Assembly: GCA_016291895.1 (NCBI GenBank)
Contig: JAEEZO010000067.1
Span: forward strand, 1-30,069
Reading direction: 5' to 3'
Length of the DNA: 30,069 bases
Source of the DNA: Caryophanales bacterium
GTDB lineage: Bacteria > Bacillota_I > Bacilli_A > RF39 > UBA660
The position numbers were made by a program, and so were the translations under genes. Shown here piece by piece: positions 7,637 through 14,170 of this stretch (its first letter is position 1; each line of letters starts with the position of its first letter). Below the pieces are notes generated by a model. It was not told the origin of the DNA, searched no databases, and saw nothing but the letters and a program-made list of their open reading frames with translations.

Positions 7637-8479
7637 ATGGATGAAATTATTAGACTAGTTTTAAGAAGAAATAAAGAAAGAAGATTATTAAACAAAAATG
7701 ATATGCAACGTATTTGTGAAATTATTAAAGGATTAAATAATCTTGATTATGATATTGATTTTAAAATTAAGTGTGAAGATAATTCGGATGCTGCAGGATG
7801 TTGTTATAGTGATAATATTGAATTCTATAAAGAAGGTATGGAAAAATATATCGAAGAGCATTATGATGTATTTAATTCTAAATTTGATTATGACGGCTCA
7901 AAAGTAGATGTTCACAATTTTTTCATCTTATCAATTATTTTCCATGAATTTACTCATGCAAAACAACATCGAATAAGAGATTTTGGATATAATTCTCCTG
8001 AAAAGAAATTGTTTGGTATTTGTTATCGTTTAATGGATTTAAAGACTTTCTATGATGATAACTATCGAAGATATTCTACAGAGATAGATGCTAATAATAG
8101 AGGTGCTATTAATTCATATAATGTATATCGCCATTTTCCAAAAGAGTTTTTAACAGAGAAAGATAAAAATATTTTAGCTATGCATACTTGTGATTCTTTA
8201 ATTGAAAGATATCGAGTATTAGGCGATAAAGAAATGATAATAAGTCCATCAGAACTTTTATATAAAGCTGCTGATGAATTTAATGTTTCAAAAGTCGGAG
8301 TTGATATTAATAAATTTAAAGAAATTATTACTAATAAACAAGATATAACTATTTATCGTAAATTATTATTAGGTTTACCTGTAAGTTTTTTAGAGTTTTC
8401 TTATGCTAATTTACTTTCAGATGTTCTTCATAATGGACAAAACTTTGACTTTATAAAAGGTCTTCAAAAAAAGTTGTAA
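7637..8479 (+). CDS. Putative zinc metallopeptidase (HExxH), cytoplasmic
   Basis: The start is set at ATG 7637, 3 nt after GGGGGA (7628-7633); upstream codons to 7568 would run through the promoter. The 280-residue protein has no signal peptide. A predicted helix carries HEFTH (His103, Glu104, His107), preceded by NFFILSIIF, the hydrophobic strand/helix typical before a zincin motif. STEIDANNRG follows 40 residues later, where Glu149 or Asp151 could be the third zinc ligand. Downstream sequence is helical and acidic and matches no family I know. The HExxH plus ExxA-like spacing is usual for gluzincin-like proteins, including toxin/phage-derived and regulator-cleaving (ImmA-type) peptidases, but the ImmA third His is absent. 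Peptidase activity is inferred from the motif alone. Confidence 0.72.
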   Translation: MDEIIRLVLRRNKERRLLNKNDMQRICEIIKGLNNLDYDIDFKIKCEDNSDAAGCCYSDNIEFYKEGMEKYIEEHYDVFNSKFDYDGSKVDVHNFFILSIIFHEFTHAKQHRIRDFGYNSPEKKLFGICYRLMDLKTFYDDNYRRYSTEIDANNRGAINSYNVYRHFPKEFLTEKDKNILAMHTCDSLIERYRVLGDKEMIISPSELLYKAADEFNVSKVGVDINKFKEIITNKQDITIYRKLLLGLPVSFLEFSYANLLSDVLHNGQNFDFIKGLQKKL

Positions 8480-8501
8480 ATATTTTGTAAAAAAGTAATA
8501 T

Positions 8502-8534
8502 AAAATTGAATTAGTAAAATAATTCAATTTTTTT
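8502..8534 (+). terminator. Terminator after the HExxH gene
   Basis: A perfect 12-bp stem (AAAATTGAATTA at 8502-8513, TAATTCAATTTT at 8520-8531) has a 6-nt loop and a run of T to 8534. Confidence 0.85.
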
Positions 8535-8567
8535 GTTTATAAAAAGATACAACATAATTATTTTATT

Positions 8568-8644
8568 TGTTATAATAGATTTAGTTAATTGATAATATAA
8601 AATCTATAAATAATTAATTTGCATTATTATTAATTAGTTGATAA
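8568..8644 (+). promoter_or_regulatory. Extended -10 promoter and AT-rich leader of the NatAB-like operon
   Basis: An extended -10, TGTTATAAT, is at 8568-8576. The leader of about 85 nt holds an inverted repeat (AATTAAT at 8612-8618, ATTAATT at 8629-8635) and a repeated TTAGTT..GATAA motif (8581-8595 and 8634-8644). These could be operator sites, but in such AT-rich DNA chance is plausible. The Shine-Dalgarno AAGGAGAAG precedes the ATG. Confidence 0.5.
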
Positions 8645-8667
8645 ATTATTATTGAAAAGGAGAAGTT

Positions 8668-9423
8668 ATGCTAGAAGTAAAAAACGTTTATAAAGAATTT
8701 ATACGTGTTAATAAAGATAAAACTAAAGAAAAGTTTTATGCAGATAATGATATTTCTTTTAATTTAGATAAAGGAATAACTTTAGGTATTTTAGGTCCTA
8801 ATGGAGCTGGTAAAACAACATTACTTAGAATGCTTGCCGGTATTATGGAACCTACTAAAGGAAGTATTACTTATAATGGTAAAAGTTTTACGGAAAATGA
8901 AATTGATTTAAAAAGAGATATTGCTTATTTATCAGGTAATACGAAATTATATCAATCATTTACTCCATATGAATTATTAATGTTATGTGGAGAATTTTAT
9001 GATGTAGATGAAAATACTTGTAAGAAAAGAATTGATGAGTTAAGTAAAAATCTAGAAATGGAAAATTTTATTAATAAAAGAATTAGTACATTATCTACAG
9101 GTCAACAACAAAGAGTTAATATTGCAAGATGTTTAATTCATAATCCAAGTTATTATATTTTAGATGAAGCAACAAGTGGTCTCGATATTATTGCTAGTCA
9201 AATAATTTTAGATTTCATTAAACGTGAAAGAGATAATGGAAAGAGTATTATATATTCAACACATTATATGGAAGAAGCTGAAAACATTTGTGATTATATT
9301 ATAATGATTAATGAAGGTAAAATCATAATGACGGGTACGAGTGAAGAGATTAATAAAAAGATGAAGACAACTAATTTACGTGATGCCTTTATGAAATTAA
9401 TTAAAGGAGAGAATCATGAATAA
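8668..9423 (+). CDS. ABC transporter ATP-binding protein, NatA-like
   Basis: The 251-residue protein has a complete nucleotide-binding domain: Walker A GPNGAGKTT (43-51), signature LSTGQQQR (142-149), Walker B YYILDEATSGLD (162-173) and the switch His in STHYMEEAE shortly after. The signature Gly is STG rather than SGG, common in NatA-type exporters. It overlaps the downstream permease gene by 8 nt, so the two form a translationally coupled pair. The family powers export of ions, drugs or peptides; NatA/NatB of Bacillus exports sodium, but the substrate here cannot be read from sequence. A strong AAGGAG site precedes the ATG. The call as exporter ATPase is secure; NatA is by resemblance and by partner. 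Confidence 0.93.
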   Translation: MLEVKNVYKEFIRVNKDKTKEKFYADNDISFNLDKGITLGILGPNGAGKTTLLRMLAGIMEPTKGSITYNGKSFTENEIDLKRDIAYLSGNTKLYQSFTPYELLMLCGEFYDVDENTCKKRIDELSKNLEMENFINKRISTLSTGQQQRVNIARCLIHNPSYYILDEATSGLDIIASQIILDFIKRERDNGKSIIYSTHYMEEAENICDYIIMINEGKIIMTGTSEEINKKMKTTNLRDAFMKLIKGENHE

Positions 9424-10558
9424 GATATTAATTGTATTAAAAAAAGAATTAAAAGAAACATTTAGAGACAAGAAGTCATTAATGATGATGATGGTAATGC
9501 CAATAATAATTCCTATTTTTATTGTTGTAATGGGATATATATTTGAAAGTGAATCTGCTGATTCAGTTAAAGATTTTAATAAAATAGGCTTTAATTATGA
9601 GTTTAGTGAAAAAGAAAAAGAACTTGCTAAAAAGTATTATATAGAACCAGTTGTTGAAGAAGAACAAGAGTTAGAAAAAGGTTTTGAAGAAGGCACTATC
9701 AAAATCTATATGATAAAAAAAGATAATGTTTATACCTTACATTATAAAGATAATACAAGTACAGCTATTTCATATCAATTAGTAACATCAATGTATAGTG
9801 ACTATAAAACCGAATTACAAAAAGAATATTTAACTAATTATGGTATTAATAGTGATGATGTAATTGATATTATAAAGTTTGAAGAAGTTGTTCCTAAAGA
9901 AGATAGTTTTATTGCTAATTATATGACAAAGATGGTTTTTGTATATATTGTTATGGCAATTACGGTTGCTGCAACATATCCTGCTACCGATGCTACGGCT
10001 GGTGAAAAAGAAAGAGGAACATTAGAAACATTATTTACATTCCCAATTAAGAGTCGTGATATTATTGTTGGTAAATATTTATCTGTTTCTGCAAGTTCAG
10101 CTATTACCGGATTACTAAGTTTATTCTTATCAGAAATCGCTTTGATTTTTATCGATAAAAATATTCCAATGATTCATAGTTATCATCTTGTATTCTCAAT
10201 TGGAACATTGTTATTTATGGCTTTTGTTGTTATTTTGATGTCATTATTAATTAGTGGTTTAACAATTACTCTAGCATCTCGCTCTAAATCATTTAAAGAA
10301 GCTCAAAGTGCGTTATCACCACTTAACATCATTGTTATGTTACCAGGTATGTATGCAATGTTTACAGAAGCTAAATCAACACTTGTAACATCACTTATTC
10401 CATTTGTTAATATTCATTTCATTTTTGATGAGGTTATATCAGGGAAATATAATTTGTTTTATGTGTTTGTTATGATTATCTCAACTATTGTCTTTATTGC
10501 TTTAATTTTATCTTTAATTATTAAGCAATATAAAAAAGAAGAAACATTATTTAGTTAG
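9416..10558 (+). CDS. ABC-2 type permease, NatB-like
   Basis: The 380-residue protein has the NatB layout: short cytoplasmic N-terminus (ELKETFRDKKSLMMM), TM1 at about 21-43, an external domain of about 130 residues, then five or six TM helices. The characteristic ATYPATDATAGEKERGTLE motif, which marks the cytoplasmic coupling loop of this family, is followed by LFTFPIKSRDIIVGKYL. It ends in KQYKKEETLFS. The partner ATPase overlaps its start. A second, truncated paralogue lies at 19197-20285; over the shared part the two are roughly half identical by eye, so this is not a recent duplication. A terminator follows at 10588. Confidence 0.9.
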   Translation: MNKILIVLKKELKETFRDKKSLMMMMVMPIIIPIFIVVMGYIFESESADSVKDFNKIGFNYEFSEKEKELAKKYYIEPVVEEEQELEKGFEEGTIKIYMIKKDNVYTLHYKDNTSTAISYQLVTSMYSDYKTELQKEYLTNYGINSDDVIDIIKFEEVVPKEDSFIANYMTKMVFVYIVMAITVAATYPATDATAGEKERGTLETLFTFPIKSRDIIVGKYLSVSASSAITGLLSLFLSEIALIFIDKNIPMIHSYHLVFSIGTLLFMAFVVILMSLLISGLTITLASRSKSFKEAQSALSPLNIIVMLPGMYAMFTEAKSTLVTSLIPFVNIHFIFDEVISGKYNLFYVFVMIISTIVFIALILSLIIKQYKKEETLFS

Positions 10559-10587
10559 TAAAGATTAAACATGTAGATGGTTATAAT

Positions 10588-10622
10588 AAAAAAATCTATT
10601 CAGTAATGAATGGATTTTTTTG
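10588..10622 (+). terminator. Terminator of the NatAB-like operon
   Basis: A 15-bp stem with one G-U pair (AAAAAAATCTATTCA at 10588-10602, TGAATGGATTTTTTT at 10607-10621) closes on a GTAA loop and ends in a T run. Confidence 0.88.
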
Positions 10623-10718
10623 TTTTAAAATTGGTTAGAATGCTCGAAATATAGTAAACCTACATACCAAGTATACGAATATTACGATTATAAAGCCAAT
10701 AAAAAAAGATTAAAAATG

Positions 10719-10727
10719 TGGTATAAT
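10719..10727 (+). promoter_or_regulatory. Extended -10 promoter of the membrane protein gene
   Basis: TGGTATAAT at 10719-10727 is a perfect extended -10 box; no convincing -35 is needed. The predicted transcription start is near 10734, about 30 nt before the ATG at 10766. The ribosome site is weak (GTGAGA at 10752-10757). Confidence 0.55.
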
Positions 10728-10765
10728 GAAATATATAAATAATAGTAATTTGTGAGATCAGCAGA

Positions 10766-11344
10766 ATGAAAAAAGAAATTTTTAAAAATGATGTAAAATC
10801 TTATTTATTAGTTTTAGTATTAGGTATTACAGCAGGATTATTAGTTGCTTTTTTTAGTAGATTTCCAAGTGATGATTTATGGAGTTTTGCACTTTTTAGT
10901 TCTGTATCATTGGGATTTTGGTTTTTTTCATCGTCGTTAATAGCACTTTTTAGCTCAAAAAATTATGTAGCAGGAATTAATGTAGCAATTTATGTTTATT
11001 TTATGTTTTATATAACTGGCATTTTTAAATATTTAACAATGGTTAATAAAGGATATCAGACAATGTCATACTTTTATAAAGGACTTTCAGAAAATCTGTT
11101 TTATGGTTTAATACCTGCGATAGTTTGTTTTGCATTAGCATTTGTCCTTTGGTATGGAAGAAAAGATAAAATGCCATATAAAATAATTAGATATTTACCA
11201 GCTCTTATGATTTTTATAGAAGTATTGAATTATTCTTTTAAACTATTTACTGTTAGACAAGGTTTGTTTATGCTAATTATTGATTCATTATGTTTTATTA
11301 CTTATATGATTATAATTTTTTCAAAAAAGAGAATAAAGAAATAA
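10766..11344 (+). CDS. Six-TM integral membrane protein, unknown function
   Basis: The 192-residue protein is almost entirely hydrophobic with about six TM helices (roughly 14-34, 38-62, 66-92, 106-126, 138-156, 165-185) and a basic C-terminus (SKKRIKK) suggesting a cytoplasmic tail. Short conserved-looking polar positions are SRFPSDDLWSF between helices one and two and GIFKYLTMVNKGYQTMSYFYKGLSE between three and four. It resembles small uncharacterised membrane proteins of Clostridia and Bacilli, often found beside transcriptional regulators; here an XRE/TM regulator follows 156 nt downstream, with a weak hairpin between. I cannot assign a substrate. Confidence 0.8.
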   Translation: MKKEIFKNDVKSYLLVLVLGITAGLLVAFFSRFPSDDLWSFALFSSVSLGFWFFSSSLIALFSSKNYVAGINVAIYVYFMFYITGIFKYLTMVNKGYQTMSYFYKGLSENLFYGLIPAIVCFALAFVLWYGRKDKMPYKIIRYLPALMIFIEVLNYSFKLFTVRQGLFMLIIDSLCFITYMIIIFSKKRIKK

Positions 11345-11381
11345 CTTATAATTTGTATATTACTCATAAGATTAAGATATT

Positions 11382-11406
11382 AGGAGAATGAAATAATTCT
11401 CTTTTT
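11382..11406 (+). terminator. Weak terminator after the six-TM protein
   Basis: A 6-bp perfect stem, GAGAAT (11384-11389) and ATTCTC (11396-11401), extendable by one A-T and one G-U pair, is followed by TTTTT. Confidence 0.55.
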
Positions 11407-11417
11407 ATATGTTAAAA

Positions 11418-11426
11418 TGTTATTAT
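11418..11426 (+). promoter_or_regulatory. Possible extended -10 of the XRE regulator
   Basis: TGTTATTAT at 11418-11426 fits the extended -10 pattern seen elsewhere in the window. The -35 region is poor. The GAGGAAGTGAG ribosome site sits at 11486-11496. Confidence 0.4.
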
Positions 11427-11500
11427 AGACAAAATTAAACCAATGGTGTGTGTTAATTGTTATATAAAAATGATAATATCTTTTTTGAGGAAGTGAGAAA

Positions 11501-12721
11501 ATGGATCAAAATAAAAGTGGTAAATTTATTGCTAAATTAAGAAAAGAAAAAAATATGACTCAACAAGAACTCGCTGAGAAAATGGATGTTAGTATTAATG
11601 CGGTTAGTAAATGGGAAAGGGGTTTGAGTTTTCCAGATGTATCATTATATAAAAAACTTTGTAAAGAATTAGATATAAATATCGAAGAACTAATTAATGG
11701 AGAAAAAGATAAGAGTGAAGAAGCAAAAGAAAAAGCTATTATTTCTACAATAAATGAAACTAATAAGATAAAAAAAAATTCTAAAAAATTATTAATTAGT
11801 TTATTAACAATCTTTGTTATTATAGTTTGTGGATTAATTTACTATAATAAAAATTTAAAAGTTAATTTAGTTAATGACTCGGATTATCTATATGATGAAG
11901 TAATTAATTTTATAAAAGAAAAAGAGTTTAGAGAAAATCCTGATTCTAAAGAAAAGGATTTTAATGTTTTTTATAGTTATCATCCTTTTGGAATCGAAAA
12001 AAAGAATAATTATAAATATGTATATTTATGGATTTATGAACAAAGTTATTATATTGAAAAAGAAGAATATGGAAGTGGACTAGCAATATCTTCTGGAAAA
12101 TCTATGCCAATTAAAGCAATATTTAAAGATAATAAATTACAAGATATAATATATCCTAAAGATGGTAGTGAGTATGTTTCTTCAATAAAAGAAATGTTTC
12201 CTGGTATAATTGAATATCAAGTTCTTAATTATGATAAAGAAAAAAATATTAGTAAGTTATTTAACGAAGTACAGCAAAAAAAGAATATATACTATGATTA
12301 TTTAAATTTAGATATGAGTAAAATAACAATTGATGATTTAGTATATGAAGATTTAATTCTTACAGTTGAGAAGAAAAATAGTAAATGTGATATACCTGTT
12401 CAATTAAATATTTATAAGAATAATAAATATAAATTATTTACTGAATATAAATCATGTAGACCAGGTGTAGCTTGTACTGCAATGTTACAATATGTAAAAT
12501 CAATTGAAGGGAAATATAATTATGATGTTATTGAAATAATAAGACATAGTGTTGATGCAAATCTTTTTCAATATACAAATGAAAACTTACCAGAATATAT
12601 AATTTATTCGGGTAAGGGACATGAATTTATTACTGATCGAGACAATAAATATTTACAAGAACTATTAATATCTATAAATGTTGATTTAACTCAATGTGCT
12701 AAACCAAATTACGGAGATTAA
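11501..12721 (+). CDS. XRE-family regulator with one TM helix and extracytoplasmic domain
   Basis: The 406-residue protein begins with an HTH_3 domain (about 8-64: FIAKLRKEKNMTQQELAEKM, then the recognition helix with INAVSKWERG). A charged linker (67-96) leads to a TM helix (about 97-115). The rest, about 290 residues, is predicted outside the membrane and rich in Tyr, Lys and Asp, with three Cys (near 349, 359 and 400). The layout, a DNA-binding head fused to a membrane helix and an outside domain, suggests a one-component membrane sensor, but the outer domain matches no ligand-binding family I know. XRE-TM proteins of this kind are common in Clostridia and Erysipelotrichia. Likely targets are unknown; the preceding membrane protein is a candidate by position. 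Confidence 0.88.
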   Translation: MDQNKSGKFIAKLRKEKNMTQQELAEKMDVSINAVSKWERGLSFPDVSLYKKLCKELDINIEELINGEKDKSEEAKEKAIISTINETNKIKKNSKKLLISLLTIFVIIVCGLIYYNKNLKVNLVNDSDYLYDEVINFIKEKEFRENPDSKEKDFNVFYSYHPFGIEKKNNYKYVYLWIYEQSYYIEKEEYGSGLAISSGKSMPIKAIFKDNKLQDIIYPKDGSEYVSSIKEMFPGIIEYQVLNYDKEKNISKLFNEVQQKKNIYYDYLNLDMSKITIDDLVYEDLILTVEKKNSKCDIPVQLNIYKNNKYKLFTEYKSCRPGVACTAMLQYVKSIEGKYNYDVIEIIRHSVDANLFQYTNENLPEYIIYSGKGHEFITDRDNKYLQELLISINVDLTQCAKPNYGD

Positions 12722-12765
12722 AAAAGTTGGAATATTAAGATTAATTTAATCAAAAAGATAAAATA

Positions 12766-12811
12766 AAAATAGTGACCTATTTAATAGAAAAAAGATAGAT
12801 CACTATTTTCA
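12766..12811 (+). terminator. Imperfect terminator after the XRE regulator
   Basis: A 15-bp stem with one C-A mismatch (AAAATAGTGACCTAT at 12766-12780, ATAGATCACTATTTT at 12795-12809) encloses a 14-nt loop. Confidence 0.6.
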
Positions 12812-12862
12812 GTTTAAATGAATTATACGGATGCATTAATAACCTTTTATATTACGTAAAAA

Positions 12863-12873
12863 TATAATATAAT
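12863..12873 (+). promoter_or_regulatory. -10 region of the deoxynucleotidase-like gene
   Basis: Overlapping TATAAT hexamers are seen at 12863-12868 and 12868-12873. The GGAAGTGAAG ribosome site follows at 12882-12891, before ATG 12894. Confidence 0.5.
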
Positions 12874-12893
12874 GAACCTATGGAAGTGAAGTT

Positions 12894-13400
12894 ATGAATG
12901 TAAAAAAAATATATTTTGATATGGATGGCGTTTTAGCTGATTTTGATAGAGGAGTAGTTGAACTTGCTAAAACTAAGTCATGTGATCAGTTACATACTAC
13001 TCAAGAAGAAGATAAAATATTATGGGACGCAATTAGAAAAGTAGATCACTTTTATGACAAATTAGAATTAATTAATGATGCTAAAGAATTATTTGATTTA
13101 GTTTATAATAAATATCAAGATAGATGTGAGATCTTAACAGGTATTCCAAAACCTCATAAAAACATATTAAATGCAGGTGAAGATAAAATATCTTGGATGC
13201 ATCGAAAGTTATCTAAAGATATTGTTGTTAATATTGTTTATAAAGAACAAAAGAAAGACTTTTGTACAGGACCTGATTGTATTTTAATAGATGATTTGGA
13301 AACAAATATTAAGTCTTGGAATGAAATGGGTGGAACTGGTATTTTATTTCATAATGCAAAAGATACTATTAATGAGCTTAAAAAGCTTAATATTCTATAA
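12894..13400 (+). CDS. HAD-family 5'(3')-deoxyribonucleotidase-like protein
   Basis: The 168-residue protein has the NT5C-type HAD core. Motif I is YFDMDGVLADF with the nucleophile Asp9 and the acid/base Asp11. A cap-like insert follows (about 20-70), then motif II in ILTGIPKP, a Lys in VYKEQKK as motif III, and motif IV CILIDDLETN with the metal-binding Asp pair. Family members dephosphorylate pyrimidine deoxynucleoside monophosphates; related HAD proteins have other phosphate substrates, so specificity is inference. Length is short but typical of bacterial NT5C proteins (about 170-190). It stands alone between terminators, far from the nucleotide gene block at 22429-29294. Confidence 0.85.
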   Translation: MNVKKIYFDMDGVLADFDRGVVELAKTKSCDQLHTTQEEDKILWDAIRKVDHFYDKLELINDAKELFDLVYNKYQDRCEILTGIPKPHKNILNAGEDKISWMHRKLSKDIVVNIVYKEQKKDFCTGPDCILIDDLETNIKSWNEMGGTGILFHNAKDTINELKKLNIL

Positions 13401-13430
13401 AAAAAGGGAAAAATTATTTTTCTCTTTTTG
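13401..13430. terminator. Terminator between convergent genes
   Basis: An AT-rich hairpin (AAAAAGGGAAAAAT at 13401-13414 with ATTTTTCTCTTTTT at 13416-13429, one G-U) sits between the HAD gene (+) and tetR (-). The tract of T after it on plus, and A on the other strand, allow either direction. Confidence 0.65.
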
Positions 13431-13431
13431 T

Positions 13432-13998
13432 TTATATTTTTTCTGGTATTAATTTATCAATGTATGATAATATTTCTTCTTTAGTATATTTTTCTTTTTC
13501 TGTTAACCATGATATACCAATATTTATTAAACCACCAGCATAAAATTTAACAATTGTATCAATAGGTATATTTGATATAACAACTTTATTATTATTTTTT
13601 ATTCTTTGTAAGAAATCTCTTTCAGTAGCATCTATTAAGAAATCAATTAATATTCCATTCCGATTATTTACAAGAATAGCATTATATATTTCTTTATTTT
13701 CATCAATATGATTAATTATGATACTTAATAAGTCCATTAAATATTTTTTTGATACTGATTTATTTTCATTAACGTTTAATTCTTTTAATAGTGTTAATTT
13801 TTGTTCTTCAAATAAATCCATTAATAAATCATATTTATCTTCATAATGGGCATAAAAAGTAGATCTATTAATAAGAGCTTCTTCACATATATCAGATATT
13901 TTAATCCTTTCAAAGTTTTTTTGTTTCATTAGTTTAATTAATGTATCAAATAAGATTTTTTTTGTTTTAATAATTCGTAAGTCTGTTTTTTCTTTCAT
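13432..13998 (-). CDS. TetR/AcrR-family transcriptional regulator
   Basis: The 188-residue protein has an N-terminal TetR DNA-binding domain: helix 1 LRIIKTKKILFDTLIKLM, then HTH with FERIKISDICEEALINRS and TFYAHYEDKYDLL as the recognition helix and linker. The C-terminal domain is a helical ligand-binding/dimer region of the type found in dihydroxyacetone-kinase-like TetR regulators. It is transcribed divergently from the MMPL exporter, with a perfect promoter and adjacent palindromes between, so it probably represses the exporter and itself and is released by the exported compound. The length is typical. The GAGGCG site lies just before the ATG. Confidence 0.92.
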   Translation of the reverse strand: MKEKTDLRIIKTKKILFDTLIKLMKQKNFERIKISDICEEALINRSTFYAHYEDKYDLLMDLFEEQKLTLLKELNVNENKSVSKKYLMDLLSIIINHIDENKEIYNAILVNNRNGILIDFLIDATERDFLQRIKNNNKVVISNIPIDTIVKFYAGGLINIGISWLTEKEKYTKEEILSYIDKLIPEKI

Positions 13999-14015
13999 TT
14001 TATCGCCTCGTGATA

Positions 14016-14044
14016 ATTATAGGATTTAACTATTGAAAAGTCAA
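14016..14044 (-). promoter_or_regulatory. Sigma-A promoter of tetR
   Basis: On the minus strand, -35 TTGACT (complement of 14039-14044), 17 bp, -10 TATAAT (complement of 14016-14021). This is among the best promoters in the window. Confidence 0.75.
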
Positions 14045-14048
14045 ATAA

Positions 14049-14085
14049 CATACATTTTGTATGATAAATATACATATATATTTAT
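14049..14085. promoter_or_regulatory. Two adjacent palindromes, candidate TetR operators
   Basis: CATACATTTTGTATG (14049-14063) has two perfect 6-bp arms. ATAAATATA-CATA-TATATTTAT (14064-14085) has two perfect 9-bp arms and follows with no gap. Both lie between the tetR -35 and the exporter promoter, where a shared TetR operator is expected. Binding is inference. Confidence 0.6.
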
Positions 14086-14092
14086 AAAAATG

Positions 14093-14120
14093 TTGGATAA
14101 ACATCAAGTATGAATATTAT
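14093..14120 (+). promoter_or_regulatory. Candidate promoter of the MMPL operon
   Basis: TTGGAT (14093-14098), 16 bp, TATTAT (14115-14120). The leader is about 45 nt to the GAGGTG ribosome site (14160-14165) before ATG 14171. Confidence 0.5.
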
Positions 14121-14170
14121 GGAGTGGAATAAAAATAATAAAGTAATAGAATTATCTCTTGAGGTGAAAA

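Noticed and set aside
8668..10558. Sodium-specific NatAB assignment
   Set aside because: The family resemblance is clear but no residue visible here fixes the substrate, so gene symbols were withheld.
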